Origin: Hyperoplus lanceolatus
Lineage: Eukaryota; Chordata; Actinopteri; Uranoscopiformes; Ammodytidae
Assembly: GCA_026929865.2 (NCBI GenBank)
Contig: CM049413.1
Span: forward strand, 13,172,001 to 13,236,000
Direction: 5' to 3'
DNA length: 64,000 nucleotides
Shown: piece by piece, positions 40,986-51,975 of the stretch
Numbering within the stretch: the first letter of the stretch is position 1
Layout: the number at the start of each line of letters is the position of its first letter
Notes under the pieces: model-generated
What the model was told of the DNA's origin: nothing
What the model saw: the letters and a program-made list of their open reading frames with translations, nothing else
Databases searched by the model: none
Program-made: the position numbers and the translations under genes

Positions 40986-42222
40986 GAGAACAGGGGAATC
41001 TGAGGCATCGGGTAATGTGAGCCACCCCCTGTATCTAGGGAACGGAAAACATTTGTGGTCATGTGAGATAAATGTTTTCAAGCCCCTCTCATTACCCCAT
41101 GGCCCTGAAAGAGATGACCTCATGGTGCTGTGGTAAGCATGTTTTTTTTCACCAAAATAGGTATTTTGCATGTAAAAGTAAATGTTCTTGCTGTCAACTT
41201 AATCAACTGTTGTGCCAAAGCAAATGTATTCACGTAGAAAAACTTATATCATATGTGTTGATGAACTACCAACATATGAAACCATGTGATGCTGATAACT
41301 GAAGATTTGCCTGAAATGCTAAGAGGTAGTTTTTTCTCAAATTGTGGTGGTGGGGGAAAGTGAGCCACTGTCTCACTTTCCCCCACCATGAGGCTAAGTT
41401 TAGTCTTAAACATATTTTAATGTAATATTACATGACATATGTTTTATTGTAATGTCATACACATTGTAGAAAAGCCATCATGCCAAGGAAATACACCAGG
41501 AAGACGACCTGGGGCAACCACACGGAAAAAGCACCTTCTCATCTTTCCCTGTAACCTTCAGGGCTGGAATGTAGAGTAGGCCTAGTTGTAGAGTATGACA
41601 GGCTGATGTTATAATCCAGTTGGGTCTTCTCCTGTGTTCTGAGTCCCAGGCTGTTCTCACTGGTTCTGATTTTCCTATGCTTTGACCCCCAGACACTAGC
41701 TGGCTCTAAGGGTCCTGTGTTCTGACCCCCAGACTGTGTTCTAATCTAACTGGTTCTATCTTTCATTTGAATCTTATTAAAACCTTTTGTATTATATTAT
41801 GTTGTATTATAATATGTTGTATTTGATTTTGTTTCAGAGTTACTTTCAAGTGTTTAGAAAATTTGCTTTGCTTAATTGACCAAACCCCATCATTATTTTA
41901 CTAGTCCGACATTAGTTCTGGAATGGTGTGGCTAGCTTTCAGGATTCTTACTGTTACAATATGTGTTGTTATGGTAGTTTCAGAGTGGAAAAAGTAAGTG
42001 GATCAGTTTACCCCACAGCTGGGGTAAAGTGAGCCACATGACAACTTTTTTTTAAAACAATCATATTTTCACTGCCCTTTGTCTTTAAAAAAATCTGCTA
42101 ATGCCCATTTCTAGGAAACATCCTGAATTAATGGGAAATGTGTAAATTTGAGTGATAAATAATTTCAGCTCGCTTAGAGGGGAGCAAATGTAAAAAGTGG
42201 CTCAGATTACCCCGTTCTCCCC
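40984..42222. mobile_element. TA-flanked non-autonomous DNA transposon, GGGGAGAAC termini
   Basis: The left end GGGAGAACAGGGGAATCTGAG and the reverse-complemented right end GGGGAGAACGGGGTAATCTGAG form inverted termini, each followed by GTGAGCCAC or GAGCCAC. Both outer flanks are TA repeats, so a TA duplication is likely but unprovable. The motif (A)AAGTGAGCCAC recurs inside, at about 41358 and 42025. A perfect 17-bp-armed hairpin lies at 41348-41388. It is 1.24 kb long with no transposase. A right-half copy occurs at 22609-23031. Confidence 0.8.
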
Positions 42223-42539
42223 TATATATATTCGAGCAGCTGATGGTATGAATCATCCACACTTAAGGGGCAGCCCTAGTGTGTACAGTCCCCTCCATAA
42301 GTATCGGAACAGTGAGGCCAATTCCTTTATTTTTGCTGTAGACTGGAAACATTTGGGTTTTACACCAAAACATGAAAATGAGACAATAGATCAACATTTC
42401 AGTTTTCATTTCCAGGTATTTACATCTGGATCTGACACAAAACTGAGAAGATATCATTATTTGTAAAGGAACACCACATTTTTAGGTGAGCAAAAGTATT
42501 GGAACAGATAGACTTAAAATAAATCTAAGTGAATACGAC

Positions 42540-43126
42540 CTAATATTTTGTTGCAAATCCTTCACTTGCAATAACTGTATCATGCCTGTGACCCATTGAC
42601 ATCACAAAACTTTTGCATTCTTCTTTTGTGAAGCATTTCCAGGCTTTCACCGCAGCCTTATTCGGTTGCTGTTTGTTTACTCTCTTCAGTCTCCTCTTTA
42701 GCAGGTAAAATGCTTGCTCTATAGGGTTTAAGTCTGGAGATTGACTTGACCAGTCTAAAACCTTCCATTTCCTGACCCTGATTAACTCCTTTGTTGTTTT
42801 TGCAGTGTGTTTTGGGTCATTATCTTGCTGCATTATGAAGGATCTTCCAATCAGTTTGGTTGCATCTTACTTTAAATTGGCAGAAAACATTTTTGTGTAA
42901 ACTTCTGAGTTCATTTAGTGTTGCCATCATGTGTTACAACATCAATGAAGATTAATGAGCCCATCCGAGAAGAATTCATGCAAGCCCAAGCCATGACATT
43001 ACCTCCACCGTGTTTCACAGATGAGCTTGTATGTTTGGGGTCATGAGCAGATCCTTTCTTTCTCCAAACTTTAGCCTTTCTATCACTTTGGTAAAGGTGC
43101 ATCTTGACAACAACACAGTAACACAT
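42540..43126 (-). pseudogene. Tc1-like transposase, C-terminal part, left arm
   Basis: Two minus-strand frames, 43126-42911 and 42833-42540, together cover the DDE catalytic region: KVWRKKG and KHGGGNVMAWACM upstream, then QQDNDPKHTAK, WSSQSPDLNPIE and a terminal VIASEGFATKY. The second D and the final D/E segments of a Tc1 DD34E-type domain are recognisable; the N-terminal DNA-binding part is absent. The frames are out of phase because an A is missing near 42930 compared with the right arm, so it cannot make a working enzyme. Confidence 0.9.
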
Positions 43127-43524
43127 GATGGCAACAGCAAAATGAACTCAGAAGTCTACAGAAACATTATGTCTGCCAATTTAAAGAAAGATGCAACCAA
43201 ACTGATTGGAAGATCCTTCATCATGCAGCAGGATAATGATCCGAAAAAACTGCAAAAACAACGAATAAGTTCATCAGGGGCAAGCAATGGAAAGTTTCAG
43301 ACTGGCCAAGTCAATCTCCAGACTTAAATCCTATAGAGCATGCATTTTACCTGCTAAAGAGGAGACCGAAGGGAGTAACCCCCCAAAACAAACAGCAACC
43401 GAATGAGGCTGCGGTGAAAGCCTGGAAAAGCATCACAAAAGAAGAATGCAAAGGTTTTGTGATGTCAATGGGACACAGGCTTGATGCAGTTATTACAAGC
43501 GAAGGATTTGCAACAAAATATTAA
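43114..43524 (+). pseudogene. Tc1-like transposase, C-terminal part, right arm (inverted copy)
   Basis: It begins at THDGNSKMNSEVY and includes QQDNDPK, then loses frame just after it (the HTAK codons are disrupted near 43246). The SQSPDLNPIE segment follows in another frame and the terminal part ends with TAA at 43522-43524. It is a second, inverted copy of the same region as the left arm but starts further downstream. Confidence 0.88.
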
Positions 43525-43780
43525 GTCATATTCACTTTAATTTATTTTAAGTCTATCTGTTCCAATACTTTTGCTCTTCTAAAAATGTGGTGTTCCTTTA
43601 CAAATAATGCTATATTCTCAGTTGTGTATCAGATCCAGATGTAAATACCTGGAAATTAAAGCTTAAATGTTGATCTATTGTCTCATATTCATATTTTGGT
43701 GTCAAACCCAAATGTTTCCAGTCTACAGCAAAAATAAAGGAATTGGCCTCACTGTTCCGATACTTATGGAGGGGACTGTA

Positions 43781-44255
43781 TCTCTGTATGCATGGCTGTA
43801 TGAGTGGTCATATTCAGTTCTGTTACTTAAATTTCATGTAAACCGGAGCGGCTACACAGCATCTCTGATGAATAGCTTGTTGAAACAAAGTGTAAATAAA
43901 TGTTCATTAATGAACTGAGCCTGCACGCATCATCGCATGTCTCGGTTGACAATGCAAATCGCTTACACAAGTGATGGGATTTGAAATCCAAATCCAGATT
44001 TCCCATGTCCGTCTGTCATATGAAGAATTTGAATGGGGAAAAGCAAAAATCACCCATCAGTTTTTTACTTCTTCTCTGTCTCGTGCCGTAATAATTTGAT
44101 TTCAAACCGCCAAACATGGTGTCATGATTTTCTGACAGGGCCTTGGGAGAGAGTTTATCTCATCATTAATTAAGTATCATATTTCCCTACATGCTGCCTG
44201 TGCTTAATTAGGAAGAGGGGGTCATTTTGGAAGGGCTTATTAACTGGAACAAATT
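43781..44255. other. Non-coding; AT-rich words suited to homeodomain factors
   Basis: No gene was seen. TTAATTAAG near 44168 and CTTAATTAGG near 44204 lie close together. Whether this is regulatory cannot be decided from the sequence alone. Confidence 0.35.
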
Positions 44256-44640
44256 TGTTAAAAGGAAGGAGACCGAGACAGATAGAAGAGAGAGGGAGGG
44301 GAGAAAAGGAGCGCCTCTGGGTTCAGTCGTCCCTGACAAGGCTTGGGCTCTGGGTGATTGATAACTGCAACAGTCACAGCTCGAGTCAAACTGGGAGAGA
44401 TGAAGGAGTAACTGGTGGGAGAGACAGAGGGGAAGAGAGGAAATGTGGGAGGAAGGAGAAGGCGGGGGGAGGGCTGCTGGGGGGCCGGGAGGAAATGATT
44501 GCAGACATATGCTAGCTCTCAAGCAAGATAGAGTTAGACAGAGAGGAGGGAGACGTAGGACGAAGAGGGAGGAGACAGGGAGATATGAAAACAAAGAGAA
44601 AACTGAGAGAAGGGGGGATACAGGGAGATGGTGGAGATTG
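44256..44640. other. Purine-rich tract with G-quadruplex potential
   Basis: The plus strand is strongly GA-rich over most of this interval. Positions 44464-44489 contain four runs of at least three G separated by loops of 1-5 bases. The low pyrimidine content removes stop codons on one strand and explains open frames of 86-166 codons on both strands. Confidence 0.7.
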
Positions 44641-44879
44641 ATTGCGGTGCTGCGCCACGTAACAGAGGCTTTATTTATTGTATCATCCCAACCCTCTCTA
44701 CCATTCACCTGGTATTTTTAGAATGCTAGATTTGATAGTGACCGAACCAAATATGTTTGTTGTATATATGACTAGGAGTATGGAGTGTTTTATTGTCTTT
44801 AACTTAACATGAGAATGCAGTGAATGCGTGCGCTTATGCATGGTAAAAGCCAGTCAAGGGATGGTGTCATATCTGTAGG

Positions 44880-45250
44880 TGACACCGTTTCCCCATTTAT
44901 CTAATTCACAGCGACGTGATGGGTTTGGCCAGGCTGGTACAACAACATATGTTTTGCTCAAATGTGACACCCCGGGTTGCCAAACATTCCCAGTGGCAGT
45001 GCATGTGTTTTGGAGCTGGCCTGCAGAAGTTTTGGCAAACGGGGGGAACAGCAGGGGCCAATATGACTTTCGGACCCAGCACACTTGCGCTCGATGGTGT
45101 TTTGAGCGACTGAGCCTTGGAGGCAGCGTTGCCTGGAGCGGCCTGGAAGGCAGCAACTCTAATCCTAACCATAACCCTAACCATAACTGTTGTCCTCCCA
45201 ACGCTGCCTTGGAAGCACTGTTGGGAGGACACAACACCAAAGACCCACAC
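44880..45250. repeat. Probable dispersed repeat with a terminal hairpin
   Basis: A GC-richer block ends with TTGTCCTCCCAACGCTGCC...GTTGGGAGGACACAACACC, where 45189-45202 pairs with 45220-45235 apart from a two-base bulge. Just before it is AACCATAACCCTAACCATAA, a short telomere-like run. GGAGGCAGCG and GGAAGGCAGC words recur. I read it as a MITE-like repeat, but the ends are not defined. Confidence 0.4.
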
Positions 45251-46036
45251 TTGCTGTCAGAAGTGACAGGAGGTGGACAATTAAAATCCTGTAAAATAAA
45301 CGTGTTTAGCTTTTACTATGTGTTTATTTATTTATTTATATACAGTATACTGTATATATGATGCCTTACTGTATAACATCTACAACAAAAGTTAACACAA
45401 CTTTCAGGTTTCTTCAGGGGAGGTGAGTAATTCTACATTCACCAGGCACTCCATCTTAGCTTCCGCCATTGTTGAGGGGGCTGGTATGAAGGGAAAAAGT
45501 TAGTGCCTGGGTAAACTTTAAATCCTTCGACAAGTTAAAAGGAAAAATACGGTCTTCCTCAGAATACATTTTGGAGGTATTTACAACTTTTGACACAGAG
45601 CTTTTAAAAATGCATCATAGCCAACCACTCTGTAAATAAAGTGTCCACCTTTACAGTCAGTATGGGGAAAGATCTCAGTGTGACACTTTGAGACAATTGT
45701 AGGGGTGGGGAAACTGTTTTTAAAATGTACGAGCTGCATTGACACAGGTTGTTATTCTTTGGTCAACAGCCTGATTATCAGTTGCAGTGGCTGAGCATGT
45801 TTATACTTTATAGCTACCCTCGTATGTTTCTGTGGAAAGAGGTGGGTATATTCAGTGAACTGTGAATCCTCAACTGTCAGTACACAGATGGAAAAAAAAA
45901 GAAATCATTTGTCATACACTAGACTTCGTAAAGTTCCTTTTGTGTTCTTAGTATGACTAAGGAATGGAAAATACTATTTTCCATAATAGAAGTATAATTT
46001 TTTGTTTGCCACACTTGTTGTTTTCTTTTGTTACAC
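45251..46036. other. Non-coding, no gene seen
   Basis: AT-rich, with a TTTA-type run near 45325. Confidence 0.5.
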
Positions 46037-46039
46037 CTG

Positions 46040-47329
46040 AGCCCTGTTTCAGGTAGCAGGTTTTACAATCTCTGGGTTTAATCCTGCGCTCTGAGTTGGT
46101 CAACTCAGAGCGCAGGGTTGATGAGTATCTCTCGGTTTTTGGTTTCAGAACAGTGGATCAGCGTTGGGTCAATCAACTCTGAGCGTGTTCACTCTGGGTG
46201 GAGCGTGTGCGTAAAAGCCATTGTCAATGGATTGCTGAAAACATGATTCACCATGGAAACAGAAGAAACAAATGCTTGATCCTCCCACTTCTCCACTTCT
46301 CAAAAAAAAACTTCTCAGCTCCTCCGACTAGAGTTTGAAATATTAACGAATGGGTTTATGGTATGGAGAAGAATTAACGGGGATATTGTCTCATAACTAT
46401 GATCTAATCACCTCGGCCATTCGGAAAAAACGGGGGAAACATTTTTTCTCAATAGAATCATTACGCTTCCATGAGAAGCAATCTATTTTAAGAATTATAT
46501 CAGAAGCAGCAAAAGTAGGCTATTAAGCTTGCGCTGCACATCATTGCTGACAGTGTTTTATATTAGCTGTAGGCTATTACGTAGGCAAGCTATAATAGGC
46601 CTACTGTGAAGTAAACAGACTGTCGCTTCTTTTAAATGTGGATTGAAAGACATTAATGTTTGACACATTAGACAGTTTCCATTGTAGAGCTTGATTGATT
46701 ATTACCAGATCCGTTGTCCTCAAGTGATCACAGTTTAAATTATAATATTCTATATTCATATAAGGCTATTTAACGAAGCTCGTCTGTGACTCTGGGATGG
46801 CACAAGTGAACAGTAACGATCGCGTGCAGGCGCAGAATTACATTTCAAACTGACAGACATCTGTTCAGTGGCACAGACGTTAAAACATTTCCTATTAATA
46901 AAAATATACATACAATACAAATAAGTGTATTAATCTGAATGTAGAGCCTGTTTACGATGTGTAAGGGCCGCCTATGAACGAACGACAGCTGAGAACAAGG
47001 CTACTGAACAGATAAATGATCGATCAAACGTAAAATCATCATTACATGATAAAAACATCCCGATGGAGATTTCTATGGAGCAATTTGCTTTAAACTGTAC
47101 AGGGACGCGTTGTAACAGTGCCTCTTTCTTAGGTCAGAGCTGCAGCATAACAAACTCAGGGTAGGTCTAACCACCTCCCGAGCAGGTTAGAGCCATGGCG
47201 TATGTTCCCGCTGTAACTGACCCTCGGTTGCGCTGAACCTGCTACCTGAAACGGAAAACCGAGAGTTTCCACTAACTCAGAGCAAACAAACTCTGGGTTG
47301 CCTTAAAACCAGCTACCTGAAACAGGGTT
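46040..47329. mobile_element. PIF/Harbinger-like non-autonomous transposon, CCCTGTTTCAGGTAGC ends
   Basis: The left end AGCCCTGTTTCAGGTAGC and the reverse-complemented right end AACCCTGTTTCAGGTAGC match at 17 of 18 positions. CTG lies directly outside both ends (46037-46039 and 47330-47332), a 3-bp duplication as expected for PIF/Harbinger elements. A perfect 16-bp-armed palindrome sits near the left end (46083-46116), and the right subterminal region repeats CTCGGTTTTCCG and CTCAGAGC words. It is about 1.29 kb long with no transposase recognised. Confidence 0.8.
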
Positions 47330-47819
47330 CTGATAACTAGCATATATATTATTGAATCTAAAGAAACACCGACTTCATTATTCCGAGCAACATTATCATT
47401 TTGCTGCAGTGAAAACTTCTGAGAGCCATTATGTCCTGAGTGGATGGTCTTTGAAGGCGGGGGCAAGCGCCGCAGCGTTGATTGACAGGGTTGGCCTTGC
47501 CTTAATAGAACATAATTGGGCAATTTTGAAGGGTCTCTGAAAAATGACCAAATAATAACACATGACTTATCTTGAGCCTTGTTTTCTCAGATAATTGTGC
47601 AAAAAGCATCTGGCACACCATTAGTTCCATTTTCACATAAGAATAATAATCCTTTTGAACTAATAAACTCGCTCAAACGTCTGTGCTTGGGTGGTGGGGA
47701 CCGTGAAGGGGGTAAATACTGTATGTCCCACTGAAAAAGTGCAGAGAAAAGGTAATTCGGGGGTAGGACGAACAATAACAAGATGTGGACTTTTTCCACC
47801 CTTCAAATTTGAAAGTCAC

Positions 47820-48193
47820 AGGCTGCGGTGAAAGCCTGGAAAAGCATCAAAAAAGAAGAATGCAAAAGTTTTGTGATGTCAATGGGTCACAGGCTTGATG
47901 CAGTTATTGCAAGCGAAGGATTGCAACAAAACATTAAGTCTTATTCACTTAAATGTATTTTAAGTCTATCTGTTCCAATACTGTTGCTCAACAAAAAATG
48001 TGGTGTTCCTTTACAAATAATGCTATCTTCTCAGTTGTGAATCAGATCCAGATGTAAATACCTGGAAATGAAAGCTGAAATGTTGATCTATTTTCTCATA
48101 TTATTATTTTGGTGTCAAACCCAAATGTTTCCAGTCTACAGCAAAAATAAAGGAATTGGCCTCACTGTTCCAATACTATTGGAGGGGACTGTA
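47820..48193 (+). mobile_element. 3' fragment of the same Tc1-like family
   Basis: It matches 43409-43780, starting inside the transposase (GGCTGCGGTGAAAGCCTGG) and continuing through the terminal repeat to GGAGGGGACTG and TA. The transposase remnant (KAWKSIKKEECKSFVMSMGH...) loses frame near its end through a missing T in GAAGGATTG. It is 5'-truncated with no left terminal repeat. Confidence 0.92.
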
Positions 48194-49179
48194 TGAGCTA
48201 CTCAAGCTGTGATGTTTTTAGCTGTGAAATGCTAGAATATATTGCTTTCCATTTACCTATCGATCTGTATCAGATGAACACTTAAATTAACAATACTTCA
48301 TGTATTGAACAATAAAATGGCTTGTCAGTGTGAATCCTTTTTAGATATTATTACTCAAAGAAATTATGCTGAATTGAAATAGAGACCCGAAGAAGAAAAA
48401 ACTCCCTTGATGTGATGAATCAATCTTTTTTTAATCAATTACTGATGTTAATTGAGCTGTAGACAAATTTGCCTGCAAGTACCAAAGTGTGTTCATAGAA
48501 AAAAAGTAAATAAATAAGCAGGTCTTGTACTTTGCCCTGCCTTCTTACCTTTCATATGCAAAACAATAACGATCCCCAGGGGGACCGTTATTGTTTGGGT
48601 CTTTCTTCCAATGAGAGATTGCACCAATATCACGTCTCAAATTAAAGGATAATTAAAAACAATGTATTTCAAAGTTATTGCCGTCCATAAAACTTTGATT
48701 AGGCAAACATTAGCCACATTAGGGCTTAATGGCCATTGCCCCTGTGATTACAACAACAATTTTATGTACTGCAGAAAGCATATGAAGAAATGAATAATTA
48801 AGAATGCAGAAAAAGGGGGTTTTAAGCAGCAATATCCTGGCTAAGGTTTGGGTTGTTTTTAAGAACAGCTTGTGGTAGGGAAAATGAGAATGTGATTCAA
48901 AAAGCATTTTTCTGAGAACCCACACTATGCTGCAGAATGACCAAAAAGTGATGTAGGACATAAAACTTTCAACAAGCGAGCAGTAAACTACAAAAACCTG
49001 TGGGATTCTTACTAAAGAAACCTCACAGAGTTTCAGATTTCAGGTTTGTTTTTTCTATATGTATTAACGTTTGTGTGGTATCTACAAAAATATACACTTA
49101 AGAAAAACTGTATGACTGTATGTCATACCCTAACACAAATATAGTATTATTTCCCTGCTGTATTGGCACTGCTTGGCTC
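48194..49179. other. Unique non-coding DNA with one short palindrome
   Basis: No gene was seen. Positions 48561-48577 and 48580-48596 form 17-bp arms with one mismatch and a two-base loop (AACAATAACG...CGTTATTGTT). Confidence 0.5.
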
Positions 49180-50070
49180 TTAAAGGGACTCTTACCGATC
49201 CTGCAATTGAGAATTACAGCACTATCATACCATCCCGCCTCCCTCCAATGCCCCCACACCCTGATTCCATGCTTGTATCACTGGTTTCACTTCAGAGTTG
49301 TCGGCCAGAACACCACTTATGGCCAAAGGCGTCAGACTATGCATGGGACTAGGAGAGGAGGAGTAGGGTTTTATCCGCTATTTATTTTCCTTCTTTCACA
49401 GGCACAGTCGCATATAGATCGCGGGAAAAGAACAAAGGTTTAAACTCCGCTCGTGAGGAGATGTTACAACAGCTGTTGCGACCCGCAAATAGCATGCAAA
49501 CTATATTATAACAGCGGTCGGGACTGCATGTACATACTCACACACGGGTGATTCACATTTAAACTCAGATAAACACGTTTCCATGTGGAATGATCGCTTA
49601 TTGCGGCAACGCTCACACATCTGACCGAGGGAGAAGAGAACGGAAACTAAGCAGGCTCTCTGGCCGACTGACGTCACGGCCCAACTGACTGCTATCCACA
49701 ATGAACACAACACATTTTAACACACTGTAAGAAATAACAACACTGCAACTTATGAACGTTGGGGCCTTTTCTACAATGGTCGCTACAAGCTACTGTCTGC
49801 CGTGGAATCAAAACAAACCCTCTAGAATGCGCAATACAGAAGCAGACCGCAAACAGACAGGTCTGTCGGCCAATCAAATCGTTCGGTCCGAACGATTTGA
49901 TTGGTTGAATTTTATATATTTTTTTCATAATATTATGAGATTGAAATCATTGTTTGTTTTTACTCCTGGTGGGTCTGTCTTATATTTTAGAGTGTAATTA
50001 CCTTATTAATACCATTTTAACTTAATCCAAAAAAAGTGTAAAAATGCAACAAAGGTAAGAGTCGCTTTAA
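49180..50070. mobile_element. TTAA-flanked MITE, AGNGACTCTTACC ends
   Basis: TTAA at 49180-49183 and 50067-50070 encloses 883 bp with inverted termini AGGGACTCTTACC and AGCGACTCTTACC (12 of 13). The TTAA target suggests a piggyBac-like or related mobiliser. The interior contains no transposase and includes a 35-bp palindrome at 49870-49904. Confidence 0.85.
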
Positions 50071-50353
50071 AACACTAGACTGACGAGACAGGAATTATTT
50101 CACAACCTTCCTAGGAATGCAACGAAAGATTTCTTTAGAAATGTATCAATCATTTGAGATTTTTTTCAATCTACTTAGTTTTTGTCTTTAAAATGTGGAT
50201 AAATAAATTTAAAAAAATAAATTGGAGAAGCTATTTTGTGAGATATCTGACCAAAATGATTAAGCAATTATTACTTTTGTAGTCGATACATTTTCTGTTG
50301 ATTGGCTGATAATGGACTGCCAGATTTCTTCAGATAGCTTTGCCCAACACATA
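50071..50353. other. Non-coding spacer
   Basis: Short AT-rich spacer. Words near 50255-50320 (GATTAAGCAATTATTAC, GTTGATTGGCTGATAATGG) recall the ATTAGTTGAT-type repeat seen at 7.7 and 18.5 kb. Confidence 0.4.
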
Positions 50354-50561
50354 CAAGAACAATAGCCTGGTCCTACCAGACCATCGTACTTCATTTCATT
50401 TGTGCAGAGGGTCTGGAATCGCTCAACTGACAAACTTTAACTCACTTGAAGGTGGGTGTCGGTTGAAGTTTAAAACTATTGGATCTGCCCAGTGCCATTC
50501 TGGATCTGCCAACCAATCGCATAATGTTTGGTGTGAGGTATGTCGTGCGCCGGCTTCTGAC

Positions 50562-50746
50562 CAGTGGCGTGGCGTGGGGATTTTTTTTTGAGGAAGCCAA
50601 GTGAGACAACACCTTTAATCTACATGTTTATTGGAAGGTGGGGGACATAAAAGGGTAGGCTACGTCGCAGCTTGTATTTAATGTAACTACAAGCGCCTGG
50701 TCACTTTACCAGGATTTACACACTCCTGTAATCTGTCCGACACCGC

Positions 50747-50790
<44 letters not shown>

Positions 50791-51864
50791 ACTCACTCAC
50801 TCTCTCACTCACACACCTCCTAATTGTCTTATTAAATTATAATTTTTATTATAAATGCACCCCCCACCCCGACCGGAATGCACAACTAGCCGCAGGATCC
50901 AATCAGTAACCAGCAGTACTGACATCATCCAATTACGGAGTATTTATTGGTTTAGAGAAAGAAATATGTTATGTCCATTCCAATGGACGCAGGGTCTGAA
51001 GGGGTTAAGACAACCCAGAACAACTTCAGTGGATACCAATGCAACTTAATCCAGGCAATCAAGGCACATTCTGAAATAAAATAACACAAAACATAACACA
51101 CATAGCTACACGGACAGTTAAGTGAACAGTTAACCCGCGCCGGGAGAAGGTGTGTATTCACTATTTGTAGAGGAAGGCCGTTAGCTGAAGATTGCCGCTA
51201 CCAGCTTGCCACTTGGTGCGGACATAGTTCTCCTCACTGAAAGTGCGATAAACTTTCTTTCTCTCCACACGCATTGGCCTGCCGTCAGATTCGATTTTTA
51301 ATGGCTCCTCAATTGGCAGTTTGGTAAAATATGTTTTTACTAAATACTCAATCTCCACCCTAAATAACTGTTCTTGCTAATATAATAACAATGCAAACAT
51401 GCTAATCTCCCGCTATTGTTATTGTTGTTAAATTTCAGTGACGTTGATAATGATGCTTTGATTTGATTGGTGTGAAGCCAAGGGCCGAGTGGCTTCCCTT
51501 AGCACCCTCATGACACCCTCCTGACCAATCACAGGAGGGCAGTGTCAAGACAATAGCCTCACCTGATTGGTCAATCCTTCTTTCTTTTTTTCACTAAGGG
51601 ATGCCAGCTCGGGCTGGCTTCCTCGTGGACATACAGTGTGCAGTATCGTGTTTCACCACGTCTTCAGAATGTAACTGTATAGGGGCGCTGTTTCGCGCAT
51701 TGTGAAATGCTCAATGAGAGGAGAGAAATGGGGAAGAAATGACAGCAACACAGCACCAAAGACTTACCGAAACTGTTAATAAAAATGTTTTTATTGGATG
51801 ACAACTACAGCCTAAAAAACAGGGAAGCCTGGCTTCCCTTGGCCTCCGGGAGAAAACGCCACTG
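50562..51864. mobile_element. hAT-like insertion 1 (1,303 bp), TSD CTTCTGAC
   Basis: It has inverted CAGTGGCGT ends and a perfect 8-bp duplication CTTCTGAC at 50554-50561 and 51865-51872. A TC-rich microsatellite lies at about 50751-50815. No transposase is visible; short frames near 51.16-51.36 kb carry no recognised domain. Confidence 0.95.
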
Positions 51865-51975
51865 CTTCTGACTACAACTGAAACTGGCGCACCACCTCAA
51901 CGTCATTGTTCTTAGACACTCCCTCTGTTCGCTGATTGGACTGCCAAAAAATCTGGCGGAGAAAACCCGCGAATA

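Larger units (their letters stand above)
42284..43780. mobile_element. Tc1-like transposon rearranged into a palindrome of two 3' halves
   Basis: The element (42286-43778) is bounded by TA on both sides and by long inverted ends, CAGTCCCCTCCATAAGTATC on the left and its complement on the right, extending inward through TTTTTGCTGTAGACTGGAAA. A normal Tc1 element has one transposase gene between short inverted repeats. Here the left half holds the C-terminal transposase on the minus strand and the right half holds it again on the plus strand, so the two 3' halves face each other. Arms of about 670 bp surround a unique spacer of about 160 bp (about 42958-43114). Confidence 0.9.

Noticed and set aside
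44208..44721. 166-codon minus-strand and overlapping plus-strand frames
   Set aside because: Products of the strong purine/pyrimidine strand bias; low-complexity Pro/Ser/Leu-rich translation.
45165..45190. Telomere-like CCCTAACC words
   Set aside because: Only two or three imperfect units within a dispersed repeat; not an interstitial telomere array.
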